This document shows, piece by piece, positions 44,642 to 51,855 of a DNA stretch of 64,000 nt. The DNA is from Bacillota bacterium. Its GTDB lineage: Bacteria > Bacillota > Clostridia > Acetivibrionales > DTU013. Within the stretch, counting starts at the first letter, position 1, and each line of letters begins with the position of its first letter. The notes below the pieces were generated by a model. It was not told the DNA's origin. It did not search any database and saw only the letters and a program-made list of their open reading frames with translations. The position numbers were made by a program, and so were the translations under genes. The DNA is taken from positions 62,001 to 126,000 of the forward strand of contig JAEYOP010000060.1 of the NCBI GenBank assembly GCA_023411575.1. Reading direction: 5' to 3'.

Positions 44642-45238
44642 ATGGATTTTTTTAAAAAGCTGAAAGCGAAGATCGAGGGACAGGACCGGAAAAAGCTCAT
44701 TGAAAACACGGTGATCGTGATCATTATAGGGATCGTCCTTCTTATAGCCGGAAGCACTCTGTTCCACGGGAAGGAAGCGGCGGGCGCCGGGAATGAAAAA
44801 GAAGCCGCTGCCAGGGCCGCATCCCCGGACAGCTCTCCAACGGCGGGCGATGACGCCGAATCCAGGCTGAAGGCGCTGCTGTCGCAAATGAAAGACGTCG
44901 GGAAGGTCGATGTGATGATCACCTACGCGGTCAGCAAGGAAGATGTCCCGGCCTATGACGTGAAAAGGAGCCAGAGCAGCACCCAGGAGAAGGATAGCGA
45001 AGGCGGGACAAGAAATGTAAGCGAAGAGCAGTACGACAGCACAGTTGCGTATGAGGACTCGGCGGACGGCGGGAAAAAGCCGGTCCTCTTGAAGAAAATC
45101 GAACCGCAGGTAAAGGGCGTGCTGGTCGTGGCGGAAGGCGCGGACAGCGCGGAGGTGAGGGAGAGCATCCGCAGTTCGGTCATGGTCGTGCTGGATGTTC
45201 CGGCCCACAAGGTACAGGTGGTGCAGCGGAAAAAGTGA
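44642..45238 (+). CDS. spoIIIAG: Stage III sporulation protein SpoIIIAG
   Basis: 198 aa, one membrane helix (about residues 24-42) then a ring-building-motif domain: LKALLSQMKDVGKVDVMITY, an insertion rich in Ser/Glu, and KIEPQVKGVLVVAEGADSAE. Forms the large ring of the channel. Four nt after spoIIIAF. Confidence 0.95.
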   Translation: MDFFKKLKAKIEGQDRKKLIENTVIVIIIGIVLLIAGSTLFHGKEAAGAGNEKEAAARAASPDSSPTAGDDAESRLKALLSQMKDVGKVDVMITYAVSKEDVPAYDVKRSQSSTQEKDSEGGTRNVSEEQYDSTVAYEDSADGGKKPVLLKKIEPQVKGVLVVAEGADSAEVRESIRSSVMVVLDVPAHKVQVVQRKK

Positions 45239-45343
45239 CAGGTTTTCCAAAAAAACAGATATAAACAAACTATCCAATGAATATATTATCTATGGAATGG
45301 GACAAAAAACAAAAATTTTACTTTTTATAAAGGGGGCAGTGTA

Positions 45344-45925
45344 ATGATGGTTTTTAAAAGGAAGCAGATCGTAATTTTAGCGTTGATACTTATGATAGTG
45401 GTAGCGGGCTATCTGCAATACAGCTACAGGCAGGGAACCACTTCTACCAGCAGCGATCTCGGCGAGGCGGTATACGTTGACAACGAGGTCGAAAACGAGA
45501 GCCTGGCAGGGACCGACCAGGAACCTTCCGATAATGCGGCGGTTCAGAAAAATGTAACTGCTTCCAAAATGGCCAATGACTTTTTTGCCGAGTCGAAAAT
45601 GGAGAAGGAAACCAGCCGGAGCAAGAACAGCGAGTCTTTGAAGGCGATTACCGAGGACATCAACGCCAGCAAGGAAACCAAGGCGGAAGCCTATGAAAAG
45701 ATGATAGCCCTGTCGGACAACGCCGACAAGGAAATGCGGATCGAAACGCTGATCAACAAATTGGGCTTTGCGGACAGCTTCGTCCTCTTTGCCGATGACG
45801 GCAGCGTGGACATCGTTGTAAAGACGCCGAGTCTGTCAACCTCACAGACCGCCCAGATAACGGATGTCGTGACCCGGCAGGCCGAGGTGGACGTAGTGGA
45901 TATCCATATCAAGACCATGTTTTGA
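45344..45925 (+). CDS. spoIIIAH: Stage III sporulation protein SpoIIIAH
   Basis: 193 aa: membrane anchor (residues 7-24), an acidic linker and the C-terminal ring domain with LINKLGFADSFVLFADDGSV and DVVTRQAEVDVVDIHIKT. In Bacillus it binds SpoIIQ across the intermembrane space. Start 45344 after AAAGGGGG. The 105-nt gap before it is A+T-rich. Confidence 0.95.
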   Translation: MMVFKRKQIVILALILMIVVAGYLQYSYRQGTTSTSSDLGEAVYVDNEVENESLAGTDQEPSDNAAVQKNVTASKMANDFFAESKMEKETSRSKNSESLKAITEDINASKETKAEAYEKMIALSDNADKEMRIETLINKLGFADSFVLFADDGSVDIVVKTPSLSTSQTAQITDVVTRQAEVDVVDIHIKTMF

Positions 45926-45938
45926 TCACGGCGCATAG

Positions 45939-45970
45939 AGGTTTACTAAACCTGCCATAGATGCTATAAT
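45939..45970 (+). promoter_or_regulatory. Asp23-type gene promoter with palindromic operator
   Basis: TTTACT (45942-45947), a 17-nt spacer, and extended -10 TGCTATAAT (TATAAT 45965-45970). A perfect palindrome AGGTTTA-C-TAAACCT (45939-45953) covers the -35, suggesting repressor control. Confidence 0.6.
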
Positions 45971-46003
45971 GTTTTCTAGAACGAAACCCGGTGGAGGTAT
46001 GCT

Positions 46004-46408
46004 ATGGAAGAAATTGGCCAGAGTGTTGTAAACGAGATCGGTGCGATCAAGATCACCGACGAGGTGGTAGCCATCATTGCGGGAATCGCCGCAACCGAGG
46101 TCCCCGGCGTCACGGGCATGAGCGGCGGCATTGCCGGCGGTATTGCCGAGGCCCTTGGCCGGAAGAACCTTTCCAAGGGCGTCAAGGTGGAGGTCGGCGA
46201 AAAAGAAGCGGCCATCGATCTTTTCATCATCGTGGAATACGGATACCGCATCCCCGAGGTAGCCTGGACCATCCAGGAAAAAGTCAAGAGCGCCGTCGAG
46301 GAAATGACCGGCCTGAATGTCATCGAGGTGAACATACATATACAGGGTGTGAATCTGGAGAGGGAACACAAAAAAGAACTCCCGGAGGATCAGACAAAGC
46401 TGAAATAA
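46004..46408 (+). CDS. Asp23/Gls24 family envelope stress protein
   Basis: 134-aa YqhY-like protein. GAIKITDEVVAIIAGIAATE, VPGVTGMSGG and the C-terminal VKSAVEEMTGLNVIEVNIHI are diagnostic. In Bacillus yqhY sits before nusB and affects fatty-acid synthesis indirectly; related Asp23 proteins are held at the membrane by AmaP, encoded next. Start ATG 46004 after GTGGAGGT. Own promoter upstream, terminator downstream. Confidence 0.95.
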   Translation: MEEIGQSVVNEIGAIKITDEVVAIIAGIAATEVPGVTGMSGGIAGGIAEALGRKNLSKGVKVEVGEKEAAIDLFIIVEYGYRIPEVAWTIQEKVKSAVEEMTGLNVIEVNIHIQGVNLEREHKKELPEDQTKLK

Positions 46409-46422
46409 AAACGTATTTATCA

Positions 46423-46450
46423 ATAAACCCATTAGGGTTTATTTTTTTTT
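46423..46450 (+). terminator. Terminator after the Asp23 gene
   Basis: ATAAACCC (46423-46430), loop ATTA, GGGTTTAT (46435-46442), then eight T. Confidence 0.9.
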
Positions 46451-46539
46451 GGCAATGCTCTATAATGGAAATACATCCTCCAAAGGAAATTTGTGCATGC
46501 GAACCAAAGACAACAGTTAAGGAAAGGGGTTGTATACCT

Positions 46540-47100
46540 GTGAATATTTTTTTCAGAGTTCTGCTGGCGATCTACGCCTTTTGCCTGGCGCTGGTATCGG
46601 CAACAGCCATGTATATCATCATCGTACCGGCCGCGTTTACCAGCTTTACCGGGTATCTAGCGGAGCAGATTTTTACGGAGGGAGCGACCGCCATCCGGAT
46701 AGCAGTCTTTGCAATAGCGCTGCTCTTCTTTGCCCTGAGCGTGATGTTCCTCCTCTCCGGAGTGAAAAGCAACAAGGATAAAAAAGCGGTCAGTAAACAT
46801 ACTAATATTGGAGAAATTCGAATTTCACTGAATTCGATTGAAAATATCGCGATCAACGCTTCGAAAAAGGCTGGCGGAGTAAAGGAATCCAAGACCCTGG
46901 TCAAAAAGGCGGAGGACGGTGTGGAAATCGAGGTTCGCGTCATTGTGATGCCGGATTTGAGCATACCGGCCATATCCGAGGATGTGCAGGGAAGGGTCAA
47001 GAAGGCGGTGGAGGATGCCGCCGGAATTCCCGTGAAAAATGTGAAGGTGCTTGTGGACAGCATTTTTTCGGGAGTTACTTACAAAGCCAGGGTAGAATAA
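46540..47100 (+). CDS. amaP: Alkaline shock response membrane anchor protein AmaP
   Basis: 186 aa. Two membrane helices (residues about 6-30 and 45-70), then a soluble domain that itself resembles Asp23 (ISLNSIENIAINASKKAGG, VKKAVEDAAGIPVKNVKVLV). Anchors Asp23-type proteins to the membrane. Start is GTG 46540 after GGAAAGGGG; the frame stays open far upstream but that part is out-of-frame shadow of the Asp23 gene. A TATAAT at 46461-46466 may be its promoter. Confidence 0.88.
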   Translation: MNIFFRVLLAIYAFCLALVSATAMYIIIVPAAFTSFTGYLAEQIFTEGATAIRIAVFAIALLFFALSVMFLLSGVKSNKDKKAVSKHTNIGEIRISLNSIENIAINASKKAGGVKESKTLVKKAEDGVEIEVRVIVMPDLSIPAISEDVQGRVKKAVEDAAGIPVKNVKVLVDSIFSGVTYKARVE

Positions 47101-47113
47101 CAGGAGGTGCCGG

Positions 47114-47344
47114 ATGAACCTTGAGAAAATCTTAATGTACTACGAGGACCATAAAGGAGCCATTATTGGCGCCGGAACCGGCTTTTTGATGGCGATTCTG
47201 ATCCTGATCCTCGGATTTTTCAAAGTGCTTTTTATTGCAATCTTTGCCGGTGTAGGGTATTATATTGGCAAACAGATCCATGAAGACAGGGACTACATAA
47301 AGAATCTTCTGGATAGGGTTTTACCGCCGGGAACCTATCGGTAG
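47114..47344 (+). CDS. DUF2273 small membrane protein
   Basis: 76 aa, two membrane helices (GAIIGAGTGFLMAILILILG and FKVLFIAIFAGVGYYIG) with the DUF2273 pattern. Such proteins accompany Asp23/AmaP in Firmicutes; role probably in holding the complex at the membrane. Start ATG 47114 after AGGAGGTG, 13 nt after amaP. Confidence 0.92.
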   Translation: MNLEKILMYYEDHKGAIIGAGTGFLMAILILILGFFKVLFIAIFAGVGYYIGKQIHEDRDYIKNLLDRVLPPGTYR

Positions 47345-47448
47345 GGATGGCAAACCGCCGGGAATTGACCGTTGGGTGGCCCTTTCAGGGGTAGTGAACG
47401 GAATGCGATTACCCGTTTCAGGCGGCATATGGACAGGGAGGAAGACAG

Positions 47449-47919
47449 ATGGGACGCAGAGCCTCCAGGGAACTGGCAATGAAGCTCTTATACCAGTTGG
47501 AAATACAAAAGGAAGACCGGGAGGAACAGAAGAACCGGTTTTTTGAGGAGAATACCCTTGCCGAAAAGGACAGGGCGTATATCAACGATGTGGCCGAGGG
47601 CGTTTTCAGCAGGCAGGAAGCCATAGACAACGTCATCGAAGTGAATTCGAAGGGCTGGAAGATCGGAAGGATTTCGAAGGTGGATCTTTCGATCATGCGC
47701 CTGAGCATATACGAAATTTGTTTCCGGAACGACATTCCGTTGAATGTGTCGATCAATGAAGCCGTGGAGCTTGCCAAGAAATACAGCGGCGAAGACGCCG
47801 GCTCCTTTGTCAACGGCATTTTGAGCAAGGTCCGGTCAGAAGGCGGGGATTCCGCAGGGGAACCCGCCGATTCCGGAAAGGAACCCGCCGGACCGTCCGC
47901 CTCCGCCGATGAATCCTGA
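47449..47919 (+). CDS. nusB: Transcription antitermination protein NusB
   Basis: 156 aa. MGRRASRELAMKLLYQLEIQ start, RISKVDLSIMRLSIYEI, and PLNVSINEAVELAKKYSGED then FVNGIL are diagnostic. Binds boxA RNA with S10. The last 20 residues are a Pro/Ala/Ser/Glu-rich tail that overlaps nothing functional. Start after GGGAGGAAGAC. Confidence 0.97.
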   Translation: MGRRASRELAMKLLYQLEIQKEDREEQKNRFFEENTLAEKDRAYINDVAEGVFSRQEAIDNVIEVNSKGWKIGRISKVDLSIMRLSIYEICFRNDIPLNVSINEAVELAKKYSGEDAGSFVNGILSKVRSEGGDSAGEPADSGKEPAGPSASADES

Positions 47920-47944
47920 AGAAAAGCGATTGGACAGGAAGACG

Positions 47945-49156
47945 ATGAGGGTCTTATCCGTATCCGAAGTCAATAAATACATCAAGGACCTGGTAGCCAG
48001 GGACATTATTCTGTCCGGATTGTGGGTGAAGGGAGAAATCTCCAATTTCAAGAACCATTATTCCGGTCATTTTTATTTTACGCTCAAAGATGAAAAGGCA
48101 GTGATAAAGTGCGTCATGTTCCGTTCCCATGCCGCCGCTCTTCCCTTTGTCCCGGAAGACGGGATGAAGATCCTGGCGCGGGGCTATGTCTCCGTCTTTG
48201 AAAGAGACGGCCAGTATCAGCTGTATGTAGAGGAAATGCAGCCGGATGGGGTCGGCGCGCTTTATGTCGCATTTGAAAAGCTGAAGGCAAAACTGCAGCA
48301 GGAAGGTCTGTTTGACGAGGCCAGGAAACGAAGGCTGCCTTACATGCCCGGTTCCATAGGGGTTGTCACTTCCTCCACCGGCGCGGTGGTGAGGGATATT
48401 ATAAATATCCTCAGCAGAAGGTTTTACAATGTCACCATAAAGGTGTATCCCGTGCAGGTCCAGGGGGAGGGAGCCGCGGGCCAGATCGCCGCGGGCATCC
48501 GCCGGCTGAACGAGCTCGCCAATGTGGACGTGATCATCGTCGCCAGGGGCGGCGGTTCCCTTGAGGAATTGTGGGCTTTCAACGAGGAAATTGTCGCGCG
48601 CAGCATTTATCATTCCAAGATACCGGTGATCTCCGCCGTAGGCCATGAAACGGACTTTACCATCTCCGATTTTGTCGCGGATGTAAGGGCGTCAACGCCG
48701 TCGGCCGCCGCCGAGCTGGTTATGCCGGAAAGAGCCGCCGTGGAAAACCGGCTTGACGGCTTGAATATGAGGCTTCGGAACGCAATCCTGAAGAGGACCT
48801 CCATCGAGCGGCTGAAGCTGAAGCGCCTGAATGAAAGCGTAGCGTTCCGGCAGCCCCTGAACAGGGTATACCAGGAGCGGATGCACCTGGATGTCCAGAA
48901 AAAATACCTGCAAAAGGCCCTGACGGCGTTGAACGCGGGGTACCGCAGCAGGCTCGGGACCCTGGCGGCGGGGCTGGATGCCTTGAGCCCGCTGAATTCG
49001 CTGGCAAGGGGATATAGTATAGTCCGGTCGGTAAAGGACGATACTCTTGTAAAATCGGTCTCCGTCGTCCATAAGGGAGACCGGCTTGAGGTCCGCGTGA
49101 CGGACGGCAGGCTGGAATGCGTGGTTGAGGAAATCAAGGGGGATAAAACGTCATGA
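47945..49156 (+). CDS. xseA: Exodeoxyribonuclease VII large subunit
   Basis: 403 aa. N-terminal OB fold (LWVKGEISNFKNHYSGHFYF), catalytic domain with VVTSSTGAVVRDI, VDVIIVARGGGSLEELWAFN and SAVGHETDFTISDFVAD, then coiled coil. ATG 47945 after AGGAAG preferred; an in-frame ATG at 47909 overlaps nusB and lacks a site. Overlaps xseB by 4 nt (ATGA). Confidence 0.96.
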   Translation: MRVLSVSEVNKYIKDLVARDIILSGLWVKGEISNFKNHYSGHFYFTLKDEKAVIKCVMFRSHAAALPFVPEDGMKILARGYVSVFERDGQYQLYVEEMQPDGVGALYVAFEKLKAKLQQEGLFDEARKRRLPYMPGSIGVVTSSTGAVVRDIINILSRRFYNVTIKVYPVQVQGEGAAGQIAAGIRRLNELANVDVIIVARGGGSLEELWAFNEEIVARSIYHSKIPVISAVGHETDFTISDFVADVRASTPSAAAELVMPERAAVENRLDGLNMRLRNAILKRTSIERLKLKRLNESVAFRQPLNRVYQERMHLDVQKKYLQKALTALNAGYRSRLGTLAAGLDALSPLNSLARGYSIVRSVKDDTLVKSVSVVHKGDRLEVRVTDGRLECVVEEIKGDKTS

Positions 49157-49380
49157 GCGAGAACGGAACAAGTTTTGAAAGGGCGCTGGCGGAGCTGGAG
49201 GAAATTGTGAAAAAGCTCGAAAAGGGCGAATTGACGCTGGATGATTCCATTGCGTGCTTTCAGAGGGGCGTGGAACTGACGAAGTACTGCAGCAAAAGGC
49301 TGGATGAAGCCGAACGGAGCATAACGATGCTGGTCGAGGGCGAAAACGGCACGGTGACGGAAAAGGAAATGCCGGTCTGA
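49153..49380 (+). CDS. xseB: Exodeoxyribonuclease VII small subunit
   Basis: 75 aa: SFERALAELEEIVKKLEKGE and LDDSIACFQRGVELTKYC, the standard helical-hairpin family. Coupled to xseA by an ATGA overlap. Confidence 0.97.
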   Translation: MSENGTSFERALAELEEIVKKLEKGELTLDDSIACFQRGVELTKYCSKRLDEAERSITMLVEGENGTVTEKEMPV

Positions 49381-49437
49381 GCAGGAGCGGCTCAATCCGC
49401 AGGAGGCGGTTCTTTCATGGCGCGACGGGAGGAAAGC

Positions 49438-50328
49438 ATGGAATTCAAGACACAGATGGAGAAATGGAACCTGCTGGTAAACAATACATTGGATGATTAT
49501 CTGACCATAAACGACGGCCCTGGGTCGAATCTCTGCAAGGCGATGAAATACAGCCTGATGGCCGGAGGAAAGCGGCTGCGGCCCGTGCTGGCCCTGGCGG
49601 TCTGCGATATGCTGGGCGGCGACGGTCGCGATGTCCTGCCGTTTGCCTGCGCCCTGGAAATGATCCATACCTATTCCCTGATTCATGACGACCTGCCGGC
49701 CATGGACAACGACGACTTCCGGAGAGGAATTCCTACCAATCACAAGGTGTTTGGGGAAGCCATGGCGATCCTGGCAGGGGACGCGCTGCTGAACAAGGCG
49801 TTCGAGGTGATGCTGGCCCATGCTGGAACGGCGGAAGGCCGGCCGGACAAAAGAATCCAGGCAATGGGGATTATTGCCCGGAGCGCGGGGGCGGAAGGGA
49901 TGATCCGCGGGCAGGTGGTCGATCTGGAATCCGAAGGGCTCGCGATCGGAAAGGAAACCCTCGAATATATGCACCGGTGCAAAACCGGCGCGCTGATCAA
50001 GGCTCCCGTCCTGGCCGCCGCAGTATTGGCCGGGGCCAATGACAGGGAATACAAGATGCTTGAAATTTACGCGGAAAACATCGGGCTCGCGTTTCAGATA
50101 AAAGACGACATAATGGATGTGAAGGGAAGCCTGGAACAGATGGGGAAGGCGGCAGGCAGCGATGCGGCCGCGAACAAGTCCACCTATGTGACGCTGTTCG
50201 GGGTGGACGAAGCGGAGGCGTTGCTGGACAGGACGATCCGTTCCGCGCTGGATGCGCTGGACTGCTTCGGGGAGAAAGCGTGGTTCCTGAAGGAGCTGGC
50301 CCTGTACATCCAAACCCGGACGAATTGA
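49438..50328 (+). CDS. ispA: Geranylgeranyl/farnesyl diphosphate synthase
   Basis: 296-aa polyprenyl synthase. GGKRLRPVLALAV, first Asp-rich motif HDDLPAMDNDDFRRG (about residue 84), and second DDIMD (about 223). Chain-length residues suggest a short product (C15). Start ATG 49438, 3 nt after GGGAGGAA; ATG 49417 is weaker. Between xseB and the OLE RNA; with dxs it links to the MEP isoprenoid pathway. Confidence 0.95.
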   Translation: MEFKTQMEKWNLLVNNTLDDYLTINDGPGSNLCKAMKYSLMAGGKRLRPVLALAVCDMLGGDGRDVLPFACALEMIHTYSLIHDDLPAMDNDDFRRGIPTNHKVFGEAMAILAGDALLNKAFEVMLAHAGTAEGRPDKRIQAMGIIARSAGAEGMIRGQVVDLESEGLAIGKETLEYMHRCKTGALIKAPVLAAAVLAGANDREYKMLEIYAENIGLAFQIKDDIMDVKGSLEQMGKAAGSDAAANKSTYVTLFGVDEAEALLDRTIRSALDALDCFGEKAWFLKELALYIQTRTN

Positions 50329-50460
50329 GGAAAGCGCCAGCATCCCCTAATTACGGGCAAAGCAGATGAGCATAATGCAGATAAAGAAACATAACGCCAT
50401 TTTCTGTTCCTTTTGACTATAAATCAAACTTCAGTACTTCTTTTATGGAGTCTGCAGATA

Positions 50461-50469
50461 TGGTATAAT
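50461..50469 (+). promoter_or_regulatory. Extended -10 promoter for the OLE RNA
   Basis: TGGTATAAT (TATAAT 50464-50469), no strong -35. It would start transcription near 50476, matching the start of the structured RNA. Confidence 0.55.
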
Positions 50470-50476
50470 AGTAATC

Positions 50477-51110
50477 CGGTACTTCAATAATTGCTATAAA
50501 ACATGGTGGCGCAGTATTCTAGTCAGTACTGCCGTTTCTGAAGACGGGCCTAAAAATCCGTTTAAGGGCATATCGATGAAGTTCCTTGTGTCGGCTTGCT
50601 ACGCCCAGTGGTGGGTCGATGCTGGGAGTTAAGGTTTAGGGGCGATCTGCAATGGCATGCAGGCGTTGACCCCTCTACCGTGGAGACCCTGACTTTTGGA
50701 AGAAAAGCCGGTGCCGCTTTCCCGAAAAGGAGATGCAGTGCCGCCACCTCGACCACGAGCAGGGATTAAACCTGTTAGGCGGTATCGTATGATGCTGTGA
50801 ACAGTGTAGCCTGCCTTGCGTGAATATGGTGGATAATGGATCAGATGCGGGAGCACTGGCCGGTGCAAGCGCATTATCGCTATTCGAAACCTTATTTGCA
50901 AAAGAGGCTAGGAAACGGACAGACTGCAGAGGAAAACTCCTAGGCTGTTCAAATTGAAGTATGCTGGGGATTGCAGTGTGGACTAAGTGGTAATCAGGCC
51001 TCGCCTGCGGTAACGCGGCGACTGTGAGTTTAAAGGGAAACCGCTGTTATGGCGACATTTCAGTATAAACAGGGGAAATCCTGCCTGACCTAAGCCGCAA
51101 AATTTACTCA
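50477..51110 (+). ncRNA. ole: OLE RNA (ornate, large, extremophilic)
   Basis: About 630 nt without a credible protein gene, rich in short complementary segments, located exactly where OLE RNA is found in other Firmicutes: after ispA and before the gene for its membrane partner OapA and dxs. OLE RNA is one of the largest and most conserved bacterial non-coding RNAs. In Bacillus halodurans it binds OapA at the membrane and affects tolerance to cold, short-chain alcohols and magnesium. Ends are approximate: 5' end from the -10 box at 50464-50469, 3' end from loss of structure near 51110. Small leftward ORFs inside it have no family resemblance. Confidence 0.9.
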
Positions 51111-51142
51111 GCATATTGCCACCGGTTTTCTATACAACACAA

Positions 51143-51162
51143 GGGGACATTTTAATGTCCCC
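51143..51162 (+). other. Hairpin between OLE RNA and oapA
   Basis: GGGGACATT (51143-51151) pairs with AATGTCCCC (51154-51162). It lacks a T-run and lies just upstream of oapA. It may be a processing site or 3' end signal of OLE RNA. Confidence 0.5.
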
Positions 51163-51228
51163 GATTTACTGTTCAGGGCCGGGGAGGACCGGCTCGGCGC
51201 GACTAAGAAATTTTTGGAGGAGTTCAAC

Positions 51229-51855
51229 TTGGAAGACGGGTACAGGCATCCGGCGGATGAGCGGAAGGTCCGATTCAGGCCGAACACGGTTGCCGGTTCA
51301 AAAAAAAGCAATTCCATATGGATCATGACCGTGACGGTCTTATCCTTCCTGATATCGGCTGTCCTGACGGTGGCCTCTTCGGACGTTTTAAAGGAAGCCG
51401 ACATTATCACTGCATTCCTGGTTATTTTGTTCATCATCCTGGTCAATATCGTCTTCGATGTCATCGGCACGGCGGTTACGGCGGCGGACGAAACGCCGTT
51501 CCACGCGATGGCGTCGCGGAAGCTGTACGCGGCCAAGCAGTCGATCCGGCTGATCCGCAATGCCGATAAGGTATCGAACGTCTGCAACGACGTGGTGGGC
51601 GATATTTGCGGCATTATCAGCGGCGCAGCGGGCGCGTACATCATTTTCCGGATCATTGGCCGGCAGGAAGCGGTGACCTGGACGGAGCTTGCGATCACGG
51701 GCCTCATAACGGCGCTGACCGTGGGCGGAAAGGCCCTTGGCAAATCTGTCGCCATACGGAACAGCAATTTCATAATTTATAAGGTAAGTGTTATTATTAA
51801 GTTTATAACAGATAAGTTTTCATTTTTAAGAAGAAAAAGGAAATCTTCAAAATGA
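51229..51855 (+). CDS. oapA: OLE-associated membrane protein OapA
   Basis: 208 aa with about four membrane helices (TVTVLSFLISAVLTVA; AFLVILFIILVNIVFDVIG; CGIISGAAGAYIIFRIIG; ELAITGLITALTVGG) and basic ends that could contact RNA (final RRKRKSSK). Between helices 2 and 3, TAADETPFHAMASRKLYAA and NDVVGDICG; the DVVGD segment fits the DxxxD motif described for OLE-associated protein. Start TTG 51229, 6 nt after GGAGGAG. Overlaps dxs by 4 nt (ATGA), so both are translated from one message. Confidence 0.88.
   Translation: MEDGYRHPADERKVRFRPNTVAGSKKSNSIWIMTVTVLSFLISAVLTVASSDVLKEADIITAFLVILFIILVNIVFDVIGTAVTAADETPFHAMASRKLYAAKQSIRLIRNADKVSNVCNDVVGDICGIISGAAGAYIIFRIIGRQEAVTWTELAITGLITALTVGGKALGKSVAIRNSNFIIYKVSVIIKFITDKFSFLRRKRKSSK

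Noticed and set aside
45991..46539. Upstream extension of the AmaP frame
   Set aside because: Out-of-frame shadow of the Asp23 gene rich in Arg/Gly; the GTG at 46540 with GGAAAGGGG is a better start.
48610..50343. 577-codon leftward frame
   Set aside because: Antisense to xseA, xseB and ispA; no domain recognised.
50562..50901. Two small leftward frames inside the ispA-oapA gap
   Set aside because: They lie within the OLE RNA and their translations look random.
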